Assembly (NCBI RefSeq): GCF_003171515.1 | Contig: NW_027093999.1 | Coordinates: 1 to 28,815 of the forward strand | Source of the DNA: Pyrenophora tritici-repentis | Lineage: Eukaryota > Ascomycota > Dothideomycetes > Pleosporales > Pleosporaceae | DNA length: 28,815 nt | Direction: 5' to 3' | In this document: positions 1-8,747 of the stretch, piece by piece | How positions within the stretch are numbered: position 1 is the first letter of the stretch | How the letters are laid out: every line of letters starts with the position of its first letter | Made by a program: the position numbers and the translations under genes | Notes under the pieces: model-generated | Told to the model about the DNA's origin: nothing | What the model saw: only the letters and a program-made list of their open reading frames with translations | The model's database searches: none

Positions 1-2003
1 CCTCGCCACACCGATAGTGTACAGCAGCCACTGGACATTTCCGACTCTGACGACGAGCTTCCGACCACAATCACTACGCGCAAGAAGGGCGTGGCCTTCA
101 TAGACCATCGCGCCGACTTGAGCAGCCCATTGGGCATACGCTACCCATTAATGAGCGAGCAACGCCGCTACTCGCGCCAGTCTCAGGCCGAAGTCGACAC
201 TGATTATTTTCTGAAGCGTGGCTCTCACCTGGACCTGCCGCGTCCTTAGAACCCCTAGTTGAACACGCCTACGAGCGTGCGCAATTCGAGCGACAGCCCT
301 CTACGTCCTACGTCATTCCTCGCGAGGATAACGTGACCACCTTCGACCTCTGGGAGAACGATGCGCAAGGCAACCCCCAACGCAAAGATTCTCTCCACAC
401 TACGCCTATCGGACATACGAATAATGACCAGTCTAAGGCGTTGAACAGACTATATGATCAAATCCGCGATATGTGGAGAGACCTCGGCAACGAGCGCAAA
501 CACAGCGATCAGTTAGGCGAACAGCTTCTCGCAAGAGACAAGGTCATCGAAAACCTCCACAGCAAGGATCAAGAAAACCAAGATATCCTTGAGGGTTACA
601 AGGGCGACGTCGCTGACACACAGGCTGTCCTTAAGAACTGCCAGGACCAACTTCAGTCTTCCGTCGCTACAGTTGCACGCCTAACCGAGGAGCTCCGCGA
701 CGCGCGCGGAAGCGCTCACGAAGACTACCAGCAGGCCCAGAACCAGGCAGAGAACCTCGCCGCCCGCAAATCGGCCTACAAGGACAAATACCGACAGGAG
801 CACGACGCCCACCGAGCCACATTAGAGAATATGAAGAAACTCAGGCTAAGCTAAAACAGGCTACAGCCAAGGTTTCTAGGTCAGCCGGCGCGGCCACACA
901 GGCCCTTCCCCCCAGACTCATCGGACTCTGAAGGCGACGATGCCAACAGTCCTCTACCAGCCCTCTCTCGCCAAGGTCAGCGCGGCACTCAGTCTACGAA
1001 AAATCGATACTCCGATGACGAAGAGTACGATCACCGTCGCCACCCCGCCCAAAGAAACCTGAACCTGAGGCATTCTCCGGTAATGGCAAACCTGAACCTG
1101 AGGCATTCTCCGGTAATGGCACCACTTCCGCCGACTATCTTAAGTGGAAGATGGACGTCACCGATTGGTTTGCTGATTATCCCTACGAGTTCGCCTCAGA
1201 AACCAAGAAGCTTAGCTACATCCGCCAGAAGACCAAGGACAAGGCTTTCGGATGCCTCCAGCATGGGTACCTCGAACCTGGAGCTGAGTTCGCGCACAGT
1301 AACGAGGCTTGGTCTATCCTTGACTCTGTCTATAAGTCGCTGAACACTAGCATCGAAGCTCAGTCCTGGTATGAGAGCTTGAATTCCACTATGAAGCCCA
1401 CAGAGTCTATGGGTGAGTACATCGCCCGCTTTAACGTCGGCACCTCGGCCCTTCGTTGGCCCGACACCCTCAAGATCCAGTTCATGCGCAACCGGCTGCC
1501 TGTATGGTGGCGCGACATGACCGCCATGAAAGTCTTAGAGTCTAGCCTCACCTACCTTGACTTCTGTCAAACCCTTCGTCTCCTCGAACAGTCCAACCCA
1601 CAACGAGCCACTACAACTGGCAACCGTAGAGGAAATCAGAGTTTAGAAGGTGGCGGGGCGGCGGAGCAGGCGGCAATAAGTCCACTCCCTCTAACGGACC
1701 CCGGAACGGTGGATCCAGCTCGGGATCTGGCCCCCGTGGCCGCTCTGACATCCAGGTCAAGGTCCTCCGTCACTTAAATCGTTGTTTCAACTGTCTTAAG
1801 AAGAATCACACCTTTAAGGCTACAGGAGGTTACTGCTCTAAGGAGCCGGTCGCCTCTTTTGACTCGTACCCGAAGTTCAGGACGCTCTTGAGAAGGCTAT
1901 TGCTAACAATGGCGTACCCGTCGGAGAGCCAGCCCGCCCTAAGGTCAAGGGCGCCGCAGCTAGCGTCACCTCCACCTCTCCCCAACCTTCGGAAAATGCT
2001 TAG
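1..2003 (+). pseudogene. gag: gag of chromovirus A, frameshifted, 5' partial
   Basis: Encodes the capsid/nucleocapsid polyprotein that packages element RNA. Open pieces are 333-854, a Gln/Asp/Glu-rich coiled-coil-like N-terminal part, and 1151 to about 1655, the retrotransposon-gag capsid region (begins MDVTDWFADY; core motif around ESMGEYIARFN). A zinc knuckle lies near 1782-1836 in a shifted frame, starting CFNC, with unusual CX2CX4HX8C spacing. Against copy B this copy lacks one base near 209 (T run), 845, 888, 1657 (G run) and 1868 (C run), each moving the frame. It also has a 33-bp in-frame tandem duplication. The gag stop is TAG at 2001-2003, and the pol frame is open across it in the -1 register. 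Confidence 0.85.
1055..1120 (+). repeat. 33-bp tandem duplication inside gag A
   Basis: Two adjacent identical 33-base units (1055-1087 and 1088-1120, each starting AAACCTGAACCTGAGG). Copy B has one unit only. The change adds 11 codons without altering frame, so it is a copy-specific slippage or unequal-exchange event. Confidence 0.9.
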
Positions 2004-3247
2004 TCCCTGGCGACAGTCGCCCCCAGGGACCTCCCCGGCATGAGAAGCCACCCCCAGTACAACCACCAGCACATCCCCTAATTCCCCCTGCCCCTTCTGT
2101 CGAAGACAGCGAAGAAGAAGAGGAGTTACATCCTAACCGCTTTGTCGACGATTCTTTGACCCTAGCCCTTTCCCCTACCGTAGAAGTCAGCTCTGACGAT
2201 GAGTCCGACCCGGATCCAACACTCCAGGCAATTGCGAACCGTGTCAAGGCTCTAAAACAACAGAGCCAGACTGGATCCCGGATCACCGTCTCGGCCATTG
2301 CTGCCGCCGCTATACGCGGTGATAAGTATCAGCCTCTAGTAGGCCAGCAATTAGTCTTTAAAGGAATCATTTCTTCTCATCGCTCCTCTCCTCAACACGT
2401 CGAAATCATGGGTGACACTGGTTGTGCTTCTCTCTTCATTGATTCTTCTCATGCCCGCGCACATAAATACGACCTTATCTCTCTCTCCCAGCCTGCTACT
2501 CTAGAACTCGCTGATGGCTCTCTAGTGGCAGGCGTTACCCATATGGCCCGGGTAACTGTCACATTTGGCACCCACACCGAAGATGTCCTAGCCTATGTCA
2601 CCAAACTCTCTGGTGTCCAAATGATCCTAGGAACGCCCTGGTTCCAAACCCATGAACCCCGAGTTAACTGGAAAGACATGTCTCTAAGTTTTGACTCGGA
2701 GCACTGTCTAATTAACTGTATCCACGACCACCGACCCTGTCACACTCAGAGCAGCCGGCACCACAAGCAACCTCTCCCCCAGGTCCCTGACCCTTGCCGG
2801 AAGGTTGCTCGTCACCCCAAAGCACCCCCACCAATTGATGTAGCTTTCATCTCTAGCCGCGTAGCCGCGGCAGCCGTCTGTCACGACCAGGACATTTGTA
2901 TCACCTCTTACGATGAAATCGGCCGCATCGCCGAGCTATCCGACAAGGAATGGGAGGACACTCAGCACCTACGTGCTGCAGGAGCCAAAGTGCTCCCAGA
3001 GGATTACGAGAAGTTCCGCGACAAGATGGAACGTCCGCACATGACGAGACAAGAAATCCTCAAGCGATTACCTAAGGTCCTTCATCCCTTGTACCAAGGT
3101 TTTGACCCTAAAGAAGCGGACGAGCTCCCAGAGCTCCGGGTAACCTTGACCACAAAATCGAACTTAAGCTCGACGATACTGGCCAGCCGCCTAAGCCGTC
3201 ATTCCAGCGTCTACGCCCAATGTCCCGAGATGAAGCCCGAGCGGTGA
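1976..3247 (+). pseudogene. pol: pol A, 5' part: aspartic protease region
   Basis: Open frame running without a stop from inside gag (-1 register) to 3247. An Asp/Glu/Ser-rich linker is followed by a retropepsin-like domain with the catalytic DTG triad at about 2414-2422 (context EIMGDTGCAS), then the conserved stretch around VQMILGTPWF. The protease cleaves the Gag-Pol polyprotein. There is no ATG near the frame start, which with the gag overlap suggests -1 ribosomal frameshifting just before the gag stop; this is inferred. The frame fails near 3138, where a G run is one base shorter than in copy B, so the last residues (about 3139-3247) are out of frame. Confidence 0.8.
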
Positions 3248-3263
3248 AACTCTATGTGACGAC

Positions 3264-6200
3264 ATGATCAAGAAAGGACACGTCGAACGCAGCACTTCCG
3301 CCTGGGCCGCACCCCTTCTTGTTGTGCGCAAGCCAGGTGGAGGCATCCGCATATGCGTCGACTATCGCGGTCTGAACGCCCACACTGTCAAGAACCGAAA
3401 TGCCCCACCACTAATCCGGGACATGCTTGCTAAGCTCTCAAAATCGCGATACTTCTCCAAGGTAGATGTGATCGCCGCATTCAATAAGATACGCATCAAA
3501 GAAGAACATAAACACCTCTCCGCCTTCATCACGCCCTACGGACTGTACCAATACACTGTTATGCCCTTCGGCATGTGCAATAGCCCAGGAACCTTCCAAG
3601 CATACATTAACGACGTCCTACACGAATATCTCGATGAGTTCTGCATGGCTTACTTAGACGATGTAATTATCTTTAGTGAGACTCTTGATCAACACGAGAA
3701 GCACCTAGTACAGGTAGTCTCTCGGCTCGCAGACGCCGGATTGCCTATGGACATTCTTAAATCCGACTTCATAACGACAGAGGTTAAATTCCTCGGGCTT
3801 ATCATCACCGCCGACGGTATTAAAATGGACCCAGACAAAGTCAGCGCCATTCAGGACTGGAAGCTTCCGCAATCTCTAAAAGATGTACAAGCCTTTTTAG
3901 GTTTTGCTAACTTCTACCGCCGATTTATACGCGGTTTCTCGGATATCGCAAAACCTTTAACGCATCTCACTAAGGGCGACCCTAAGCTATTCAAGATGAC
4001 TAAAGAAGCTGAGCGCTCCTTCCTCGCACTGAAAGTCGCCTTCTGTAGCGACGTGGTGCTCGCCCACTTTGACCCCGACCTAAAGACTATCGTAGAAACT
4101 GACGCGTCTGACTATGTGTACGCAGCAGTGCTCTCCCAGGTCCAGCCAGACGGATCAGTCCGGCCGGTCGCCTATCTCTCAAAGAAGATGTCGCCCACAG
4201 AGTGTAATTACGAGATATACGACAAGGAGCTCCTCGCTATAGTCCGCGCCTTCGAGGAATGGAGGCCAGAACTCGCAGGAGTTCCTGAGGCGGTAGAAGT
4301 GCTAACAGACCATCGCGGGCTCGAATACTTCCGCTCTAAACGCAATCTCAATCGTCGACAAGCCCGCTGGGCTGAGTTCCTAGAGGAATTCGACTTTCGC
4401 ATACAATACCGCCCTGGTAAACAGGGTACTAAACCCGACAGCCTTACCCGCCGGACAGGAGACTTGCCAGACTCAGTCACGGACGACCGGGTCCAGCACC
4501 AATGCCAGACTATCCTAGGTTCCAACCGATGGGGCGGCAGCTATGCCGCTGTACGCCTCGCCGGAGTATGCCTGGGCGACAATCCTTGCGACCTAGGCTC
4601 CGTCCTTACACTGATGCAAGAGAGCGGCGAAGGCGCTTCACTGTCCACCTCTACAATGTTGGTAGGGTTAGCCCGCTTCTCCCTAAAGGGCACCCATGAC
4701 CCATATGACGACATCGAAGGAGCCGACGATCGCCCCCTCGACGATGTCCTCTTAGAACTCTGCCTTAGCGACCCACGCCTACGCGATGTAAAGACAGCCC
4801 TCGCTTCTAATGACCGCCGTATCCCACATTACCTCATAGCGGAAGGCATTCGGATGGAACTAGCCGACCTAGAAGCCAGCAACGACGGCAAGCTATTTAT
4901 TGGCAACGGGCGTCTTGTCGTCCCCTTCAGTGAGAAACTCCGTACGAGGATTATCGCACACATCCACAATAGCCTACCGGGCGGCCACGGAGGTCGCACG
5001 ACGACGTACCAACAAGTAAGCCAGTGGTACTACTGGCAGGGCATGACGAACACAATTGCGCGCTTTACCAACAACTGTCTAACCTGTAAACGCTCTAAGG
5101 TTAACCGCACCGCCAAACATAGTTTGCTTCACCCGCTGCCTGTCCCTACTCAGTACTGGGATGACATATCCATCGACTTCATCACCCCACTGCCTAAGTC
5201 AACCTGGTGTGGTCACTCTTACCAACACATCATGGTCGTGGTTGACCGTCTATCAAAAATGAAGAAGTTCATTGCAATGGAAAACCTAGAGGTGCCTACA
5301 GTCGTTGACAAGTTTATGGAATACATCTGGAAAGAGGAAGGATACCCAAGGACTCTTGTATCAGATCGGGGCCGCCAATTCACGTCACATTTCTGGAATC
5401 GCCTGTGTGCCCAGGTGGGAACGCACCCTAAACTCTCTACCTCCCATCACCCAGAAACCGACGGTCAGACCGAGAATGCAAACGCCGATCTCAAACAATA
5501 CCTAAGGGCGTACGTTAACTACCTACAGACGGATTGGGCCCAGCTATTGCCTTTAGCAGAATTTGAAGCCAATTCGGCCATTAGCACAGCTACCGGGTTA
5601 TCTCCGTTCCTCGCCACAAAGGGACGCCAACCGCGATCTGGACTGGAGCCCGCTCACCTTCTGCGCCCCCTTAACAACCACCCTACTATCGCCCAACAGC
5701 AACGGAACGCTGATGCCCTCGCCCAGCGCATTGACACAACGCGCACCTTCCTGCGACAACAAATCCTATGGGCTCAAGACAAGATGAAAGAGTTCGCAGA
5801 CGCGAACCGATACCCAGCACCACGGTTCGACGTGGGTGACTGGGTGATGCTGAACGCCCGCCACATTAAAACCGAAAGACCAGTTAAGTCACTAGACCAC
5901 AAGAATATAGGGCCATACCAGATCACTCGGGTCATTGACAACATGGCCTACGAACTAGACCTCCCTCCTCAGCTTAAAGCTATCTTCCCAGCCTTCCACC
6001 CATGGCTCCTACAACCGTACGAGGACGACGCCTTACCCGGACAACCTCGTCCAGGCGATGCCGCTCCCCCCGAAGTCCACCTTGGCAACGATGGAGTCAC
6101 AGAATACGTGGTCTCCCAAGTCCTAGACTCTCGCATACGACGCAATCTCGTCGACCCTCACACAGGTGAGCGTGGATTGCTGCAATACAAGGTGGAATGG

Positions 6201-6413
6201 GTGGGCGACGATCAGTCAGAGCCATGGCAGCCCTACCATAACCTGCGCAGCTGTAAAGAGTCAGTCCAGGACTTTCACAGCCGCAACCCTGGCCGACCAG
6301 GACCACACGCCACATTTCATGACTACGATGACGACGGACAGCTCGCTATAGCCCTGCTCCAGCTACTAGATAGCAAGTACTCAAATAAGTTTGCGCCTCA
6401 GTCGGAACTTTGA
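3264..6413 (+). CDS. pol: pol A main ORF: RT, RNase H, integrase, chromodomain
   Basis: Open for 1049 codons, but the frame is the continuation of pol, cut from its 5' part by lost G residues near 3138 and 3258, so the first Met is not a natural start. Reverse transcriptase: Asp68 in KVDVIAAF and YLDD at 130-133. RNase H: Asp280 (ETDAS), Glu322 (DKELLAI), Asp349 (TDH). Integrase: His/Cys zinc-binding region (HIHNS at 566, paired Cys605/Cys608), then the DDE triad Asp638, Asp700, Glu736 (context DGQTEN). Residues about 945-1005 form a chromodomain (EYVVSQVLDSR, QYKVEWVG, SEPWQPYHNL), which in chromoviruses steers integration to marked chromatin. All catalytic residues are present. Confidence 0.93.
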   Translation: MIKKGHVERSTSAWAAPLLVVRKPGGGIRICVDYRGLNAHTVKNRNAPPLIRDMLAKLSKSRYFSKVDVIAAFNKIRIKEEHKHLSAFITPYGLYQYTVMPFGMCNSPGTFQAYINDVLHEYLDEFCMAYLDDVIIFSETLDQHEKHLVQVVSRLADAGLPMDILKSDFITTEVKFLGLIITADGIKMDPDKVSAIQDWKLPQSLKDVQAFLGFANFYRRFIRGFSDIAKPLTHLTKGDPKLFKMTKEAERSFLALKVAFCSDVVLAHFDPDLKTIVETDASDYVYAAVLSQVQPDGSVRPVAYLSKKMSPTECNYEIYDKELLAIVRAFEEWRPELAGVPEAVEVLTDHRGLEYFRSKRNLNRRQARWAEFLEEFDFRIQYRPGKQGTKPDSLTRRTGDLPDSVTDDRVQHQCQTILGSNRWGGSYAAVRLAGVCLGDNPCDLGSVLTLMQESGEGASLSTSTMLVGLARFSLKGTHDPYDDIEGADDRPLDDVLLELCLSDPRLRDVKTALASNDRRIPHYLIAEGIRMELADLEASNDGKLFIGNGRLVVPFSEKLRTRIIAHIHNSLPGGHGGRTTTYQQVSQWYYWQGMTNTIARFTNNCLTCKRSKVNRTAKHSLLHPLPVPTQYWDDISIDFITPLPKSTWCGHSYQHIMVVVDRLSKMKKFIAMENLEVPTVVDKFMEYIWKEEGYPRTLVSDRGRQFTSHFWNRLCAQVGTHPKLSTSHHPETDGQTENANADLKQYLRAYVNYLQTDWAQLLPLAEFEANSAISTATGLSPFLATKGRQPRSGLEPAHLLRPLNNHPTIAQQQRNADALAQRIDTTRTFLRQQILWAQDKMKEFADANRYPAPRFDVGDWVMLNARHIKTERPVKSLDHKNIGPYQITRVIDNMAYELDLPPQLKAIFPAFHPWLLQPYEDDALPGQPRPGDAAPPEVHLGNDGVTEYVVSQVLDSRIRRNLVDPHTGERGLLQYKVEWVGDDQSEPWQPYHNLRSCKESVQDFHSRNPGRPGPHATFHDYDDDGQLAIALLQLLDSKYSNKFAPQSEL

Positions 6414-6421
6414 GCGCTTTT

Positions 6422-6432
6422 CGGGGGGGACG
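6422..6432 (+). other. polypurine tract of chromovirus A
   Basis: Seven G residues then ACG directly precede the LTR 5' end (TGTGATGG at 6433). This is the expected place for plus-strand DNA priming. Copy B has eight G residues at the same spot. Confidence 0.8.
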
Positions 6433-6640
6433 TGTGATGGTTTTGGGCCGTTGCCCCGCACAGGCCACCTGCCAGATGCCTTAGCGTTGTTTTGATGTTC
6501 GCGCACGAGCCACCTGTTTGGTGGCCCATGCACACCCCCACTTAGATATATTCCGCGCAGAGCTTCTTACAAGCTCTGCACTGCAATTACTTTGTAATTC
6601 AACACAGTTTCAAATACCTGACCTATGTGAGACCCTAACC
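6433..6640 (+). repeat. 3' LTR of chromovirus A (208 bp)
   Basis: Begins TGTGATGG and matches both LTRs of copy B. The two copy B LTRs end in CTTACA (TG...CA termini). Here the last bases read CTAACC, so the terminal CA is lost and the junction becomes ACCCTAACCC, a telomere-like string. U3 is about 6433-6579, and R/U5 starts at the predicted transcription start, 6580. Confidence 0.93.
6547..6590 (+). promoter_or_regulatory. LTR core promoter: TATA box, hairpin, predicted transcript start
   Basis: TATATT at 6547-6552 lies 33 bases upstream of 6580. Between them is a perfect 9-bp hairpin (GCAGAGCTT and AAGCTCTGC around a 5-base loop, 6557-6579). The next 11 bases, ACTGCAATTAC (6580-6590), are exactly complementary to the 11 bases adjacent to the 5' LTR in copy B, which marks 6580 as the likely mRNA 5' end in a self-priming element. 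The spacing and complementarity are seen; start-site use is inferred. Confidence 0.7.
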
Positions 6641-7032
6641 CAGGGCGCTCAATGGTACGTTATAATATACCATTTTTTTGTTAGTGCTGAGAAGTACGCG
6701 TATGGCGGGTATATACTAGAACCAGGGGTTTATCCCATTAAACTTCAGGAGTACATCCCATTTTTAGTCTATAGTCGAAATTACTCCAAATTTAGACATA
6801 TAACTCAGCATACGTAGACGCACAATCTGACGAATTTACAGCGCAGCAGACTATGTGGTTCAGGAGCTTAGGGTTTGGTGTTCTTGGTTAGGGTTACGCG
6901 TCTGGGGGGTCAGGAGGTCGCGAGGCTCGGCACCCCGCCGCGCGCGCGCCGCCGGAGTAAGCACCGAGAGAGCGATCAACAGCGCGTGTATATAAGAAGC
7001 CGAGTAGAACAGGTAGGCGTCGATATTTCAAC
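6641..7032 (+). promoter_or_regulatory. Spacer and presumed promoter of the TLH gene
   Basis: No gene is seen. A TATATAAG box lies at 6989-6996, 37 bases before the ATG at 7033. The spacer also holds a 7-bp inverted repeat (AATGGTA / TACCATT near 6651-6676) and two short telomere-like strings, TTAGGGTTT near 6868 and GGTTAGGGTTAC near 6887. The sequence changes from the LTR into ordinary mixed-composition DNA and then GC-rich DNA near 6900-6960. Confidence 0.5.
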
Positions 7033-8421
7033 ATGTCTAAACCTAGCATCGAGTGCCAGTATTTCGAGCATGTGCCTGAGCACAGCGTAGCGGCATGCAG
7101 AGAGTGCAGATATGCAGTATGGCCAGATCAGATTGAGGGCCATCTACAGAAGCAGCATAAGGTTAGTTACAAGGAGGCTGAGGCAGTTGGACAGCAGGTT
7201 CGCAGCTGGGCTGGGTTAGTCCAGTACCCTAGTGAGCTCGAGGTGCCGACTGGTGCTCCAAAGCCTGTGCGGCAATTGCCAGTGTATACAGACGGGATGT
7301 TATGCCAATTTGACTCCAGCTGCTGCTATTATGTAGCAAGAAGTAAGGAGGCTATACGAAAGCATTGGCGTAAGGACCATCAAGGATGGTCAGCAGGGAA
7401 GAAGCGAGGGCGGCCAAGTCGAACCAGGCAGAAGAGCGTGCAGGCACATATGGATAAGGGGTACCGGCTGGTCCATTGCCAGCGATTATTCAGCAGCCGG
7501 CATGGATCGCAGTACTTTGAGGTCCAGGCACCCAGCCAGGATGGAGAAGGCCCCGAAATCGTGCCCGTAGACGGGGCAGCAGCATGGGCGCGAGTGGGCG
7601 AGCAGATGGCCAAGGCGTGGGCAGACATCGAGAAGCGGGCGCAGACGACGATCCAGGAGGGCGAGCGCGACGAGGTGAACCCATGGCTGGAGCGGACGCA
7701 GTGGTTGCCGTACCTAGTGGGCATGGAGAGGCCGGATTTGTTAGCGTGCATCGAGGAGCCCGTGGCAGAGCCAGATGCCAGGCAGGAGCAGCAGGCCGAG
7801 CCGGTGGAAGCAGCGATTTGGGCAGCCATGGATGGATTGGCGCGGTTCAGCCAGGCATCCATTATTGACCGGATTGGCGTGTTTATACGGTTGGAGGCAA
7901 TTCGCACAGAGATGCACCAAACCCGGTTCCAGCCGTTACAGCCGTATATGGACAAGAACGCCATTGTCAAGCACACACGACCGTGGCAGCAGATGTTAAT
8001 GTTTTTTGCACGCACACAGAAAGAGCACGGGTGGAAGAGCCCCAAGTATCGGTTTACGCGCCGGCAGCGAGAGGCATGGGAGGTGTTAATCGAACAGGCA
8101 AAGCGGAGCATAGAGGGAGACGAAGAAGATGAAGCCGAGGATATGGACGAAGAGAGAGAAGAGCTGGACGAGGAGATGATGGACGACATAGACGAGGCGA
8201 TAGAGGTAGCTGAGGAAGAGCCAGGTCAGGAGAAGGCCCCGAGCCTAAGAAGTTGTCTAAGATACAGAAAGCGTGTTTGGAGTTTTGCATTGCATTACTT
8301 AACCACCGCATCACCCGTAGAGAGTATGACAGCCCGCTGGTGTGCGCGTTGGCGGTGCTGGGCGTCAAGGAGGACGGATGGAAGGGGCCGGAGCAGTACC
8401 CGCCGATATTATCGGCGGTGA
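7033..8421 (+). CDS. TLH N-terminal ORF: zinc fingers and AT-hook
   Basis: The ATG at 7033 follows a TATA box and begins MSKPSIECQY. Residues 22-42 form a C-X2-C-X11-H-X4-H finger. Residues 91-116 form a second Cys/His cluster (Cys91, Cys97/98, His111, His116). KKRGRP at 123-128 is an AT-hook core that would bind the minor groove of AT-rich DNA. The first finger plus following residues resembles the OrsD/DUF3505 family. An acidic stretch (about 355-400) precedes the break. True reading continues only to about 8240: one C seems missing from GGCCCCGAG, and residues after EKAP (to 8421) are out of frame. A DNA-binding or targeting module for the helicase is inferred. Confidence 0.8.
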   Translation: MSKPSIECQYFEHVPEHSVAACRECRYAVWPDQIEGHLQKQHKVSYKEAEAVGQQVRSWAGLVQYPSELEVPTGAPKPVRQLPVYTDGMLCQFDSSCCYYVARSKEAIRKHWRKDHQGWSAGKKRGRPSRTRQKSVQAHMDKGYRLVHCQRLFSSRHGSQYFEVQAPSQDGEGPEIVPVDGAAAWARVGEQMAKAWADIEKRAQTTIQEGERDEVNPWLERTQWLPYLVGMERPDLLACIEEPVAEPDARQEQQAEPVEAAIWAAMDGLARFSQASIIDRIGVFIRLEAIRTEMHQTRFQPLQPYMDKNAIVKHTRPWQQMLMFFARTQKEHGWKSPKYRFTRRQREAWEVLIEQAKRSIEGDEEDEAEDMDEEREELDEEMMDDIDEAIEVAEEEPGQEKAPSLRSCLRYRKRVWSFALHYLTTASPVESMTARWCARWRCWASRRTDGRGRSSTRRYYRR

Positions 8422-8747
8422 TCAAGATCGCTCGGTTTATGGTCGTGCAGAAGGGACTAGAAATGTCAGGGCCCGAGGAGGATAGCGGCGATGAGACAGA
8501 CGACGACTTAGATGACAGCGCGTACGAGAGCGGGCCAAGCCAGCGACGGCGTCCCAAGGGGTGTTTGCAGTTAGTGCAGAAGATGATGGACCGGTTCATG
8601 GTGCGCGGCAGCCATAGCCCCATGCAGTGGATGTTGGATTTGCGGACGTATGGATTGAAGATCCATTACAACACTACAACCCGCGGGCATGTAGAGTGGA
8701 CGAACGGCGACGAGCAGACTCCGCAACAATCAATCGGATCGGCATGA
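8253..8747 (+). CDS. TLH middle ORF, between frameshift and MITE
   Basis: Begins SKIQKACLEF and continues the upstream protein in a new frame; restoring one base in the C run at 8237-8240 makes it continuous. It ends in MITE sequence: native residues stop at WTNGDE (8714) and the remaining residues up to the stop at 8745-8747 are encoded by the MITE end. The segment contains an acidic low-complexity stretch (EEDSGDETDDDLDD). It is probably the helical N-terminal part of the recombinase-like region that follows; no motif of its own is recognised. Confidence 0.7.
   Translation: MSKIQKACLEFCIALLNHRITRREYDSPLVCALAVLGVKEDGWKGPEQYPPILSAVIKIARFMVVQKGLEMSGPEEDSGDETDDDLDDSAYESGPSQRRRPKGCLQLVQKMMDRFMVRGSHSPMQWMLDLRTYGLKIHYNTTTRGHVEWTNGDEQTPQQSIGSA
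8707..8714. other. 8-bp target-site duplication, left copy
   Basis: GCGACGAG at 8707-8714 is repeated exactly at 8843-8850, immediately outside the MITE ends. Eight-base duplications are typical of hAT transposases. Confidence 0.9.

Larger units (their letters stand above)
1..6640 (+). mobile_element. Ty3/Gypsy chromovirus copy A, 5' end outside window
   Basis: LTR retrotransposon with gene order gag, protease, reverse transcriptase, RNase H, integrase, chromodomain, polypurine tract, LTR. This order and the C-terminal chromodomain place it among the chromoviruses (Metaviridae) of fungi. The 5' LTR and first part of gag lie left of the window: position 1 matches position 25473 of the complete minus-strand copy B. 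The two copies are nearly identical by eye and differ mostly by single-base indels in homopolymers, a 33-bp tandem duplication in gag (1055-1120), and the MITE present only in copy B. Reading frames are interrupted, so the element is non-autonomous as assembled. Confidence 0.95.

Noticed and set aside
6518..6817. ORF beginning MVAHAHPHLD, also seen at 18809 and 25992 on the minus strand
   Set aside because: It starts inside each LTR and runs into unrelated flanking DNA; it recurs because the LTR recurs.
6641..6870. A gene between the LTR and the helicase
   Set aside because: The only open frame is a continuation from the LTR; no domain or separate start was found.
8237..8252. A small intron as the cause of the helicase frame change
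   Set aside because: One missing base in a C run restores a continuous protein with no residues lost; no splice signals are needed. RNA data could still overturn this.
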